From Sodaliphilus pleomorphus (lineage in GTDB: Bacteria > Bacteroidota > Bacteroidia > Bacteroidales > Muribaculaceae), in assembly GCF_009676955.1 (NCBI RefSeq), contig NZ_CP045696.1, forward strand, positions 3,098,501-3,162,500: DNA of 64,000 nucleotides, in the 5' to 3' direction. A program made the translations under genes and the position numbers. This document shows positions 46,243-55,242 of this stretch, in pieces. The notes beneath the pieces are model-generated. The model searched no databases and was not told where the DNA came from. It saw only the letters and a list, made by a program, of their open reading frames with translations. The stretch's first letter is position 1, and each line of letters begins with the position of its first letter.

Positions 46243-47454
46243 TTAGGCAAGCCGTTGCTCAAGATGCGAGCGAATAGCGGCGATGAAGTCGGCGCTGTTC
46301 ACCTGCTTGGGCGTGATGCCTTCCATGAGGTTCACCAGGTCCTTGGTGGCAGTGCCCTCGTTGAGCGTGTCGAAGCAAGCGCCCTCAAGCTGGTCGGCAA
46401 AGTTCATCAACTCCTTGATGCCGTCTTTCTCGCCGCGCTTGCGCAGGGCGCCGCTCCAGGCAAATATTGTGGCAATGGGGTTGGTCGAGGTTTCCTCGCC
46501 CTTGAGATACTTGTAGTAGTGGCGTGTCACGGTGCCGTGGGCTGCCTCATACTCGTAGTTGCCGTCGGGGCTCACGAGCACACTCGTCATCATGGCCAGC
46601 GAGCCGAAGGCTGTCGATATCATGTCGCTCATCACGTCGCCGTCGTAGTTCTTGCAAGCCCATATGTAGCCGCCCTTGCTGCGCACCACGCGGGCCACTG
46701 CATCGTCGATGAGGGTATAGAAGTATTCCAGACCGCGCTTCTCAAACTCGGCCTTGTAGTGCTCCTCATATACCTTCTCAAAGATCTCGCGGAACTGGCC
46801 GTCATATTTCTTCGAAATGGTGTCTTTGGTGGCAAACCACAGGTCCTTGTTGGTGTCGAGAGCATACTTGAAGCAGCTGTGGGCAAAGCTGGTGATGCTC
46901 TTGTCGAGGTTGTGCATGCCTTGCAGCACGCCTGCGCCCTTGAAGTTGTGTATCACTACCTCCTCGTGCTTGCCGCTCTCGCCGTCGAACACCAGCTTGG
47001 CAACGCCAGCCTCGGGCACGCGCATCTCCACGCTCTTGTACACGTCGCCATAGGCGTGACGGGCGATGGTGATGGGTTGCTCCCAGTTTTTCACCACGGG
47101 CTTGATCGAGGGTATCGTGATGGGGGTGCGGAACACCGTGCCGTCGAGTATCGAACGAATGGTGCCATTGGGACTCTTCCACATCTGGTGCAGCTTGTAC
47201 TCGTCCATGCGCTTGGCATTGGGGGTGATGGTGGCGCATTTCACAGCCACGCCATATTTCTTGGTGGCCTCGGCAGCCTCCACGGTGATTTGGTCGCCGG
47301 TAGCGTCGCGCTTGGGCAAGCCCAAGTCGTAGTATTCGGTCTTGAGGTCGACAAAGGGGAGTATGAGCTCGTCCTTGATCATCTTCCACAATATTCTTGT
47401 CATTTCGTCGCCGTCCATCTCAACGAGAGGAGTCTGCATTTTGATTTTTTCCAT
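46243..47454 (-). CDS. icd: NADP-dependent isocitrate dehydrogenase
   Basis: A 403-residue enzyme of the eukaryote-like type II class, shown by LVEMDGDEMTRILWKMIKDE, the substrate loop SPNGTIRSILDGTVFRTPI and KNYDGDVMSDMISTAFGSLA. It oxidises isocitrate to 2-oxoglutarate with NADP. It lies 167 bases after aconitase in the same direction; the gap holds two hairpins. With acn it converts citrate to the glutamate precursor. Confidence 0.96.
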   Translation of the reverse strand: MEKIKMQTPLVEMDGDEMTRILWKMIKDELILPFVDLKTEYYDLGLPKRDATGDQITVEAAEATKKYGVAVKCATITPNAKRMDEYKLHQMWKSPNGTIRSILDGTVFRTPITIPSIKPVVKNWEQPITIARHAYGDVYKSVEMRVPEAGVAKLVFDGESGKHEEVVIHNFKGAGVLQGMHNLDKSITSFAHSCFKYALDTNKDLWFATKDTISKKYDGQFREIFEKVYEEHYKAEFEKRGLEYFYTLIDDAVARVVRSKGGYIWACKNYDGDVMSDMISTAFGSLAMMTSVLVSPDGNYEYEAAHGTVTRHYYKYLKGEETSTNPIATIFAWSGALRKRGEKDGIKELMNFADQLEGACFDTLNEGTATKDLVNLMEGITPKQVNSADFIAAIRSHLEQRLA

Positions 47455-47509
47455 GTTGGGTTGTAGTTTTGTTTATATTAATGAATGGAATTTTTTATTT
47501 TTTTTTAAA

Positions 47510-47623
47510 CGGTCCATAGAAAGCCCCTGGCATTTCTATTGGCATCCTATGGACCGAATGCTGTGGTCAAGTGCTCGCACATGCGCGCTGCTGGAGAGTG
47601 CCCGCATGTGTTGCGTTTTTTTT
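47510..47623. promoter_or_regulatory. Two hairpins between acn and icd
   Basis: A 10-bp perfect inverted repeat (47510-47519 with 47547-47556, 27-base loop) precedes icd, and a second stem (47578-47585 with 47603-47610) lies just after the acn stop. On the minus strand neither is followed by T, so neither is a normal terminator of acn; on the plus strand the second is followed by eight T. They may process or stabilise the mRNA or block antisense transcription. Confidence 0.5.
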
Positions 47624-49865
47624 ATTTCTTGCGGGCTGCATAGTAGTTCATCAAGCATCCGTCGACCAGAATTTCGCGCTCATCCTTGGTGAGATTGGTG
47701 AAGTGCAGATGCAGGTCTTTAACCTCGCCGCCAGCGATGACCTTGGCATCGATTTCCTCCTTGCCGTCGATGATGGCTTGGCGCAAGCCGGGCACATAGA
47801 CGAAGTCGCCAGCCTTGTAGTCAAACTTGGTCTCGGCATCGATGGTGAACGGCACAATGCCCCAGTTGATGCAGTTGCTGCGGTAGCGCTTGGTGGCATA
47901 CTCATAGCAGATGTTGGCATCGCCGCCCAGCACCTTCTGGCACGATGCTGCCTGCTCGCGTGCCGAACCGTCGCCGGGCTTGTTGGCAAACACGCACGAG
48001 CCGAAAGAGGTGTTGTCGGCGCTGGCACCCACCTTGTCGAGAGCGTCTTTCACGTGCTGCGGGCACTTGCCGGCGCGGCGCTCCAGGTCTTGGCTCTGTA
48101 TGCGCTTGCTCAGGCCCACATATTCGGGCACGCGGCGCGACAGAGCAAATTCCGACAGCTTGAGCGGGTTGGAGCGGTAGCTCGAGGTTTCGCCCGATGG
48201 TATGAGCTCGTCGGTTGTCGTCACTGGGTCGTGAATCACGGCAGCGAGTTCGAGCAGCATGTTGTCCATCATGGGATACATCTTGGGCCAGTCTTTGATG
48301 TTGGGTCCATAGCGCAGTTCCACGCTGGGGTCGGCTTTGCCATAGCCGTTGAATACACGGCGGGCATATATTTTCTCGTCAAACTCATAGGGCTTGTGGT
48401 TGTCGGTGTAGTCGACGTCGGTGCCTGCTGTGATCACACCGCCGTTGGCAGCTGTTGCAGCAATCGAGCGTGCATCCATGAGGGCCACGAGCGATATTTG
48501 GCCTTGGGCAGGCTTCGAGCCTTCGCGGTTGGGGAAGTTGCGGGTTGTGTGGCGTATCGACAGACCGTTGTTGGCAGGCACGTCGCCAGCACCGAAGCAC
48601 GGGCCACAGAATGCTGGCTTGATGATGCATCCCGTCTCGAGCAGCTCCTCGATGATGTGGCCGCGTGCAGCTGCCATAAACACGGGTACCGATTGCGGAT
48701 AGGCCGACATGGTGAAGTAGCTGTTGCCTATCGACTTGCCGTTCATGATCGCAGCGGCGGCAGCCAGGTTGTCGTAGGTGCCACCTGCACAGCCGGCAAT
48801 GATGCCCTGGTCGGCCATTACCTTGCCGTTGTGCACCTTGTCGACAAGGTCGCAATGCACTTTCTCGCCGTAGCGGCGCTTGGTGTCTTCCTCTACCTGG
48901 TGCAGGATCTCGACAGGGTTCTCTTGCAACTCGTGTATTGTGAATGCATGCGAGGGGTGATAGGGCAGGGCGATCATCGACTCCTGGGTCGACAGGTCGA
49001 TGCGTATCATGGCGTCATAGTAGGCGACATCGCCAGGTCTTAGCTCCTTGAAGTCGGCAGGACGCTTGTGTATCTCGTAGTGATGCTTCACCTCGTCGTC
49101 GGTGATCCATATCGAGCTCAAGCATGTGGTCTCGGTGGTCATGATATCGATGCCATTGCGGAAGTCGATGGGCAGGTTCTTCACGCCAGGGCCGGCAAAC
49201 TCGAGCACCTTGTTCTTTACAAATCCGCTCTCGAAGGTTGCTTTCACCAGCGAGATGGCTACATCGTGAGGTCCTATGCCCTTGCGGGGACTTCCCTCAA
49301 GCCACACCAGCACTACCTCGGGAGCATTGATGTCCCAGGTGTTGTTGAGCAGCTGCTTCACGAGCTCGCCGCCGCCTTCACCCACGCCCATGTTACCCAG
49401 CGAGCCGTAGCGCGTGTGGCTGTCGGAGCCCAGTATCATGTTGCCGCATTTCACCATTTCCTCGCGGGCAAACTGGTGGATCACAGCTTGGTTGGCGGGC
49501 ACATAGATGCCACCGTACTTCTTGGCCGCCGACAGGCCGAAAACGTGGTCGTCTTCGTTGATGGTTCCGCCCACAGCACACAGCGAGTTGTGGCAGTTGG
49601 TCATTGCATAAGGCAATGGGAATTTTTCAAGACCGCTGGCGCGGGCCGTCTGAATGATGCCCACATAGGTGATGTCGTGCGACATCATGGCATCAAACTT
49701 GATTCTCATCCTCTTGCCTTTGCTGTGGTCGACGTCATGGGCACGCAAAATGCCATAGGTGATGGTGTTTTCACGAGCTTCATCGGGACTTGGCATGCCA
49801 GTGGCATCCTTCCTGATCTCGGTACCATGGAGCAGGTACACTCCTTGCTTGATAAGATCTATCAT
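47622..49865 (-). CDS. Aconitate hydratase
   Basis: A 747-residue aconitase of the mitochondrial/AcnA-like type. Cluster cysteines are visible in AFCGPCFGAGDVPANNG and the earlier CxxxxxC region around SSIWITDDE. GSDSHTRYGSLGNMGVGEGG and IAGCAGGTYDNLAAAAAIM are family signatures. It isomerises citrate to isocitrate. It sits between the citrate lyase genes and icd, about 78 bases after citCG, and is probably part of the same transcript. Confidence 0.96.
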   Translation of the reverse strand: MIDLIKQGVYLLHGTEIRKDATGMPSPDEARENTITYGILRAHDVDHSKGKRMRIKFDAMMSHDITYVGIIQTARASGLEKFPLPYAMTNCHNSLCAVGGTINEDDHVFGLSAAKKYGGIYVPANQAVIHQFAREEMVKCGNMILGSDSHTRYGSLGNMGVGEGGGELVKQLLNNTWDINAPEVVLVWLEGSPRKGIGPHDVAISLVKATFESGFVKNKVLEFAGPGVKNLPIDFRNGIDIMTTETTCLSSIWITDDEVKHHYEIHKRPADFKELRPGDVAYYDAMIRIDLSTQESMIALPYHPSHAFTIHELQENPVEILHQVEEDTKRRYGEKVHCDLVDKVHNGKVMADQGIIAGCAGGTYDNLAAAAAIMNGKSIGNSYFTMSAYPQSVPVFMAAARGHIIEELLETGCIIKPAFCGPCFGAGDVPANNGLSIRHTTRNFPNREGSKPAQGQISLVALMDARSIAATAANGGVITAGTDVDYTDNHKPYEFDEKIYARRVFNGYGKADPSVELRYGPNIKDWPKMYPMMDNMLLELAAVIHDPVTTTDELIPSGETSSYRSNPLKLSEFALSRRVPEYVGLSKRIQSQDLERRAGKCPQHVKDALDKVGASADNTSFGSCVFANKPGDGSAREQAASCQKVLGGDANICYEYATKRYRSNCINWGIVPFTIDAETKFDYKAGDFVYVPGLRQAIIDGKEEIDAKVIAGGEVKDLHLHFTNLTKDEREILVDGCLMNYYAARKK

Positions 49866-49943
49866 GTTGGTTTTAGTAAAATTAGTTAAGTTGTGATATT
49901 GTTTTTTTTTACGTCTTGTTACACGTTTTTTTGTTTACTGTGT

Positions 49944-51653
49944 TCATCTCGTAATGGTGTCGATGAATACAGTGAGAGAGAGCATGTCGGCAGCACCTCC
50001 TGGCGAGATGTTGCGAGCTATAAACGAGCGGTTCATGTCTTTTAGCTTTTCGACTGTGAAGTCGGCAAGCAAGGCCTCGGCCTCATGCTTCACCTGTTGG
50101 GCTACAGTTGCACCACACCGGTAGTACACGTTGGTATCGTCGAGCTGCGACATGATGAGCAACAAGGTCTTGTGCAGTGCATGGGCATCGTGCCTGTTTT
50201 GGTCCAAAAACGGCAACCACGAGTCGAACAGTTGCTCATAGCCGCTGCGGGCCATTGCAAGTGCGCCCTTCACATTCACCTTGCCCAGCACTTGTGCCCC
50301 GTGGGTGCCTTTGGCCTCCGATAGCTTTCCGGCCAGTGCAGCGATGTCTTGTTGCAGAGCCTTCTTGTCGATGTGGCCGTGCTTGTGTAGCAGGTGCGAT
50401 GCTGCCACAATGGTCAGTCCCATCGAGAAGAGGGCTCCCTTGTGGGTGTTTACTCCACCTGTAGACTGCAACATTGCCTTCTCGGCCTCGATGCCTGTTC
50501 TCCTGATGCTGGCCGCGTTGGGCAGCTCCTGCGAGTTTCCTGCTTGTGCCAGCGTCACGAAGTATTGCATCAAGGTCTTGATGCTGGTTGTCATCAGTGC
50601 ATGGTCCATGTCGGTGTGCGAGCCGCTGTCGGCGAGGTCGACCAGTCCAGGCTTCGGGGTAGTGTCGAGTTCGGCTTTCAAGGCATGCGCGGCCATGTGG
50701 GCAACGACGTGGGGCACTGTTGTGGGAGGCACCCATGTCAACACGCTCGACAGGGTCGTTGCCTTGCGCACACGCGATGCCGATATGTCGTCGAGGCGTT
50801 CAATCTCTTTTACCCGCATGTGGCTGCATGCTTTCATCAACTCATTGTAGCGGCGTGTCGACTCGTCGTGTGGCTCGGTGCCCACATATCTTGTCCTCAC
50901 TCCCAGCGCTGGTGCAATGTGCTTGGCATAGAGGTCAAGGTCGAGTGCGATATAAGTGTCGGTACGGTCTTCTATTCTTTTTAGGAAATAAGACGGAAAT
51001 GTGGCTGCCGACACCATGTAGCTGCTTCCTTCGCACACTGTTGCATTGGGCACGTGCAGGCAACCGTCTTTTACCATGCTCAATCGTTCACTATAGGAAT
51101 ACTCCGAGCAATCCTCCTTGACCAATATCACATATAGGTGATCGACTTGGGCAGCTGCTTGCTGTATCAAGTACTGGTGACCCAGAGTGAAAGGATTGGC
51201 ATTCATCACGATTATTCCGTTTTCGCCCGGTTGCTTCAATGTCGAGAGATAGTTGCAGTAGCTGTCGAGGCCATTGCCGTTTTCCATCAATATTGCTTTG
51301 TCGCTTCGGGCGATGGTGTGAAACGATGCCGAGGCAAAGATGCTTTCGTTTTCAGGTTTAGTGAACACTTTCACACACGTTGTGCCACGTGCCTGGGCTG
51401 TCGAAATCAAGTGTGAAATGAGCATCAGGCACAAGCCTTCGTCTCTGAGCGTGCTGCTCACAGCCACACATTTCATCACGTCGGCCTTCAAGCCGCCTCC
51501 AGCCAGCATCACGTCGCTGTCGCGTTCAAAAATCGCTGCGTAGTAGTCGACCGGCTCAAGCCGCAGATCGTTTTCGGCAAGAAATTGTTCAACTTTTTTA
51601 TGGCAGCTCTTGATTGATAAAGGCAGTTGTCTTATTTCAAAGTCGCTGTACAT
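49944..51653 (-). CDS. Fused citrate lyase ligase (CitC) and CitG prosthetic-group synthase
   Basis: About 569 residues from the ATG at 51653 (MYSDFEIRQLPLSIKSCH). The N-terminal part has a GNAT-like region (to about 125) and then a nucleotidyltransferase-type domain with VMNANPFTLGHQYLIQQA: this is CitC, which acetylates the citrate lyase prosthetic group. From about residue 345 the sequence is CitG-like: TTPKPGLVDLADSGSHTDMD and STGGVNTHKGALFSMGL, the synthase of the 2'-(5''-triphosphoribosyl)-3'-dephospho-CoA precursor. The gene overlaps citX by 17 bases. The fusion is clear; citC and citG are separate genes in many other bacteria. Confidence 0.93.
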   Translation of the reverse strand: MYSDFEIRQLPLSIKSCHKKVEQFLAENDLRLEPVDYYAAIFERDSDVMLAGGGLKADVMKCVAVSSTLRDEGLCLMLISHLISTAQARGTTCVKVFTKPENESIFASASFHTIARSDKAILMENGNGLDSYCNYLSTLKQPGENGIIVMNANPFTLGHQYLIQQAAAQVDHLYVILVKEDCSEYSYSERLSMVKDGCLHVPNATVCEGSSYMVSAATFPSYFLKRIEDRTDTYIALDLDLYAKHIAPALGVRTRYVGTEPHDESTRRYNELMKACSHMRVKEIERLDDISASRVRKATTLSSVLTWVPPTTVPHVVAHMAAHALKAELDTTPKPGLVDLADSGSHTDMDHALMTTSIKTLMQYFVTLAQAGNSQELPNAASIRRTGIEAEKAMLQSTGGVNTHKGALFSMGLTIVAASHLLHKHGHIDKKALQQDIAALAGKLSEAKGTHGAQVLGKVNVKGALAMARSGYEQLFDSWLPFLDQNRHDAHALHKTLLLIMSQLDDTNVYYRCGATVAQQVKHEAEALLADFTVEKLKDMNRSFIARNISPGGAADMLSLTVFIDTITR

Positions 51654-52146
51654 AGTCGTTAACCATTTTGCTGATTTTCTCTTGCAGCTGCTCTTGGGCG
51701 TGCGTGTGGTTGCGCATGCAGTAGCGTGCCTCTCGCTCGCACAGCAGGCATCGCCGAGCCTGCAAGCCAAGTGCTTGGCGCGAAACGGGACTGCCGTCTT
51801 TGCTTATGACGTCGATGTCGAAGAGTCGTCCCAGCTCGTGGCTGTCTTCTATTTTCACGGCCAGCCTTTTGGCTTCGTCGATGGGCAGGTCGCACATGGC
51901 ATAGGCCTCGTAGCCTGTGCTCAGATCCCTCGCAATGAGGCGCTTGATGTCGGTGCCGTAGGTGTTGATGAGAGCAGTGATAGCTGCTTGTGCCACAATG
52001 AGTGAATGGAAATTTCGCTTGACCTTGCCAGGCATGACCACGGTGAGGCACACCAGCGTGAGCTCAGGGTAGGCCTTGAGTAGCTCTCGCTGGCGATGCC
52101 AGCGGTCGTCGCGGCTTGCCAGCAATTGGTTGAGCGAAATTTCCAT
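51637..52146 (-). CDS. citX: Apo-citrate lyase phosphoribosyl-dephospho-CoA transferase CitX
   Basis: A 169-residue transferase that attaches the CitG-made prosthetic group to CitD. Recognisable CitX segments are SLNQLLASRDDRWHRQRELL and ALGLQARRCLLCEREARYCM. It lies between citF (15-base gap) and citCG (17-base overlap) in a standard citrate lyase cluster. Confidence 0.93.
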   Translation of the reverse strand: MEISLNQLLASRDDRWHRQRELLKAYPELTLVCLTVVMPGKVKRNFHSLIVAQAAITALINTYGTDIKRLIARDLSTGYEAYAMCDLPIDEAKRLAVKIEDSHELGRLFDIDVISKDGSPVSRQALGLQARRCLLCEREARYCMRNHTHAQEQLQEKISKMVNDYVQRL

Positions 52147-52161
52147 TGCTACAGATACTTA

Positions 52162-53706
52162 TTATGAAGGTTCTACAACGTTCTTGATCACATCGAGCAC
52201 CGACCCGTCGCGGTTCATGACGATTCCCACCACCTTGTCGCCAAATGGTATGGGGGCGGGTTTGCCTATCACCTTCAAGGCTTTGTCTTTCAACTCATGT
52301 ATATCTACAACCTTGAGCCCGGCCTTGGTGAGGCGCTCCTTGAGCTCGGCACGGCGTGGGTTCACTGCAATGCCATATTCGGTCACAACCACATCGACCG
52401 ACGACCCTGGGGTGATGAGGGTCGTCACCTCGTCGACAACGCATGGAATGCGGCCGCGCAGCAGCGGGCACACGATGATGCTCAACGCTGCGTCCTCGGC
52501 AGTGTCGGGGTGCCCGCCTATGGCTCCGCGTATGATGCCGTCGCTGCCCACCAGCACGTTTACATTGAAGTTGACATCGACCTCGAGTGCCGACAAAATG
52601 ACTATGTCGAGATAGTGAGTTGCCGAGCCTGCTTCATCCTTGGCTGCATACTCGTTGGAGGCCACCTCCTTGTGCATGGCGTCGTTCTTGAGCGACTCGG
52701 CTGCAACCTTGTCAAACGACTGCACATCGATGAGGCGGTATATGAGTCCCTCCTCGTGCATCTTCACCATGTGGGCTGTGATGCCGCCCAGGGCAAAGCT
52801 TGCTTTCACACCCTGGTTGATCATGCTCTCGCGTATGTATTTCACAGCTGCCAGCGATGCGCCGCCAGAGCCTGTCTGTATCGAAAATCCGTCTTTGAAA
52901 TAACCGCTGTTGATGATAACCTTGGCTGCCTCTTTTGCCAGGAGTATGTCGCGAGGATTCTTGGTGTCGCGTATCGCTCCAGAGGCAATCTTCGACGAGT
53001 CGCCCACCGAGGGCACTTCTACCACATAGTCAACGTCGTGCTCCGATATCGAATTTGGGGTGTTGGGGTAGGCTACAAGGTCGTCGGTGAGTATTACCAC
53101 CTTGTCGGCATAGTGTGCATCGGGCAGGGCGTAGCCCAAAGAGCCACATATCGACTTTGCTTTCTCCGACCGCGAGTAGCCGCAGGCATTGCCCAGCGGG
53201 TCGCACGACGAGGCGCCCAAGAAGGCCACGTCGATGTGCAGGTCGCCGTTCACGATTGCACTGCCGCGACCGCCGTGTGACCGGAATATCACTGGCTTCT
53301 CCATGAGGCCGTGAGAGATCTCGCGGGCCAGCTCACCGCGCATGCCCGAGGTGGAAATCTCGGTTATCACGCCGTTCTTTATGTGCTCGATCAGTGGCTC
53401 GTGCACGTCTTGCAGGCTCGATGCTGCGAGCTTCAGGTTCTTGAACCCCATCTTGGCCAGTGTGCCCACTACCAGGTTTACGACTTTGTCACCACCGCGG
53501 AAGTGGTGGTGAAACGATATTGTCATCCCGTCTTTGAGGCCGGTTTTCTTGATTGCTTCCTCAAGTGTTACCACCTTGCTGCACACCTTCTGCAGGTCTT
53601 GGCGAGGCATTGTATCTTTGGTTTCGGCGCTCTCGTGGTATACTGGCACGCCCATGGTTTTGGCAGCGGCCTCTATAAGTTGTGTTCTGTCTTTATATGT
53701 GTTCAT
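52162..53706 (-). CDS. citF: Citrate lyase alpha subunit (citrate CoA-transferase)
   Basis: A 514-residue alpha chain of citrate lyase, which exchanges acetyl for citryl on the acyl-carrier subunit. Diagnostic segments are MTISFHHHFRGGDKVVNLVV, VIFRSHGGRGSAIVNGDLHI and PSRVEIQTGSGGASLAAVKY-like SIQTGSGGASLAAVKYIRES. The start overlaps the citE end by four bases. The family is well conserved and length is normal. Confidence 0.95.
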   Translation of the reverse strand: MNTYKDRTQLIEAAAKTMGVPVYHESAETKDTMPRQDLQKVCSKVVTLEEAIKKTGLKDGMTISFHHHFRGGDKVVNLVVGTLAKMGFKNLKLAASSLQDVHEPLIEHIKNGVITEISTSGMRGELAREISHGLMEKPVIFRSHGGRGSAIVNGDLHIDVAFLGASSCDPLGNACGYSRSEKAKSICGSLGYALPDAHYADKVVILTDDLVAYPNTPNSISEHDVDYVVEVPSVGDSSKIASGAIRDTKNPRDILLAKEAAKVIINSGYFKDGFSIQTGSGGASLAAVKYIRESMINQGVKASFALGGITAHMVKMHEEGLIYRLIDVQSFDKVAAESLKNDAMHKEVASNEYAAKDEAGSATHYLDIVILSALEVDVNFNVNVLVGSDGIIRGAIGGHPDTAEDAALSIIVCPLLRGRIPCVVDEVTTLITPGSSVDVVVTEYGIAVNPRRAELKERLTKAGLKVVDIHELKDKALKVIGKPAPIPFGDKVVGIVMNRDGSVLDVIKNVVEPS

Positions 53707-54593
53707 GACAATTCCTCCTTGCTTAAAACACCCGACGCTATGGCCAGGTCGATTGTACGTTGGGCTCTCAGCACTACCGGCCGGTCGATCATCTTGCCGT
53801 TCACCGCGATCACACCGCTGCCGCGCTGCTCAGCTTCTTTGATGGCGGCCAGTATGACCTTGCTCTTCTCGATGGCTTTCTCACTCGGCGTGAACACTTC
53901 GTTCACTATCTCGATTTGACGTGGATTGATGATCGACTTGCCGTCAAATCCCAGTGTCTTTATCAGTTCAACTTCTTTGCGGAAGGTGTCCATGTCGTTT
54001 AAGTTGCTATACACTGTGTCGAGTGCAGCAATGCCTGCGGCTCGTGCTGCAACCACTATCGTCTCGCGTGCCAGCAGCAACTCGGCTCCGCCAGGGGTGC
54101 GCTGCGTCTTCAAGTTGGCGCTATAGTCCTCGGCGCCAAGGGCGATGCCCATCATGCGTTTCGATGCCGTGGCTATGGCATAGGCATTTACAATGCCGAG
54201 TGCGCTCTCTATGGCAGCCATGATTTGGGTGCGTCCCAGGCAACCTATCTCTTTTTCCACTTTCTCGATCTCGCGTTCAACCTCTACCACCTCTTCGGCT
54301 GTTTCGGTCTTGGGCATGCGTATCACGTCGACACCCGCTTTCACCACTGCCTCAATGTCTTTTTTGCCATAGGGCGTGTTCAGGGGGTTGATGCGCACCA
54401 CCATTTCGGTGTTGCCATAGTCGATTGTCTTCAGTGCATTGTAAACCAGCAGGCGCGCGCTATCTTTCTCTGCCATAGTCACCGAATCCTCAAGATCGAG
54501 CATGATCGAGTCGGGACCATAGATAAACGCGTCTTGCATCATTCCCGGATTGTTGCCAGGAACGAACATCATTGTTCTCCTTAAACGTTCCAT
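53703..54593 (-). CDS. citE: Citrate lyase beta subunit (citryl-ACP lyase)
   Basis: A 296-residue HpcH/HpaI-type enzyme that cleaves citryl-ACP to acetyl-ACP and oxaloacetate. RRTMMFVPGNNPGMMQDAFI, SIMLDLEDSV, VVRINPLNTPYGKKDIEAVV and IMAAIESALGIVNAYAIA are the family motifs. It lies 32 bases after citD and overlaps citF. Confidence 0.95.
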   Translation of the reverse strand: MERLRRTMMFVPGNNPGMMQDAFIYGPDSIMLDLEDSVTMAEKDSARLLVYNALKTIDYGNTEMVVRINPLNTPYGKKDIEAVVKAGVDVIRMPKTETAEEVVEVEREIEKVEKEIGCLGRTQIMAAIESALGIVNAYAIATASKRMMGIALGAEDYSANLKTQRTPGGAELLLARETIVVAARAAGIAALDTVYSNLNDMDTFRKEVELIKTLGFDGKSIINPRQIEIVNEVFTPSEKAIEKSKVILAAIKEAEQRGSGVIAVNGKMIDRPVVLRAQRTIDLAIASGVLSKEELS

Positions 54594-54625
54594 AAAGTAA
54601 TGTAATTAGAAGGTTGTAAAAACAA

Positions 54626-54904
54626 TTAGGCCCACACGTCTTTTCCTGTCGCACGCACGGCGGCGGCGGTGACGCGAGCACGTATGGTGCAGTCGAGTGC
54701 ACCCTTGTCGGTAGCCTTTACGGCCACATGATCAATGCCAAGACCTTGTAATGTCTCAGTAATCACAGTCTTGATTTGATCGCCAAATTGATAGGCGACT
54801 GTACTGTCTAAACTGATTTGCACGCCTTCGGCATCAGATGGAAATATCTGAATGAGGATATCGCCAGACTCCATTGTGCCGGCCGATGCATTTTTTACTT
54901 CCAT
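54626..54904 (-). CDS. citD: Citrate lyase acyl carrier (gamma) subunit
   Basis: A 92-residue acyl-carrier subunit. The prosthetic-group serine lies in SAGTMESGDILIQIFPSD. It is first of the citD-citE-citF-citX-citCG run and has its own promoter. Confidence 0.94.
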   Translation of the reverse strand: MEVKNASAGTMESGDILIQIFPSDAEGVQISLDSTVAYQFGDQIKTVITETLQGLGIDHVAVKATDKGALDCTIRARVTAAAVRATGKDVWA

Positions 54905-54989
54905 AATACAGTTGTTTATCGGTTAGTAATTGTATATTTTGTTATGTTAACAGGCTCTTCGACCTGAAAAATTTTTCAATTATTCAAGC

Positions 54990-55091
54990 CGCTTTAAAAA
55001 GCGCTCTAAAGTATATATTTTTTTTATCATGGCAAAACTTTTTTTGAAAAATAAGGAAATTTTTCCTTAATTTCTCTATTTCCTTATTTTT
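54990..55091 (-). promoter_or_regulatory. cit promoter with two flanking inverted repeats
   Basis: On the minus strand TTTG (55036-55033), 19 bases, TACTTTAG (55013-55006): a good Bacteroidetes promoter starting near 54999. A 14-bp perfect inverted repeat (55047-55060 with 55078-55091) sits about 10 bases upstream of the -33 box, and a CGCTTT-AA-AAAGCG dyad (54990-55003) covers the start point. The arrangement suggests an upstream activator site and a repressor site; the regulators are not in the window. Confidence 0.6.
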
Positions 55092-55156
55092 CTGCTCTAT
55101 ATTGGCTGCAACGTTTTCCTTTTGCAACAATCGCAAGCTCGCCACACGGCCCCTCC

Positions 55157-55198
55157 AAAAAAAAAAACACCAACCAGCGTGCAAGCGCCAGTTGGTGT
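55157..55198 (-). terminator. Rho-independent terminator of ackA
   Basis: A stem of 13 positions (55167-55179 with 55186-55198, two internal mismatches) followed on the minus strand by ten T. It isolates ackA from the cit operon. Confidence 0.85.
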
Positions 55199-55242
55199 TG
55201 AAATCGTTGTTCTCAATAGAGGGAGCAGGCGAGGGGCACGCT

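Noticed and set aside
46141..47466. 441-codon open frame antisense to icd
   Set aside because: Shadow of the conserved icd gene.
47571..49043. 490-codon open frame antisense to aconitase
   Set aside because: Aconitase on the other strand is unmistakable; the antisense product has no recognisable features.
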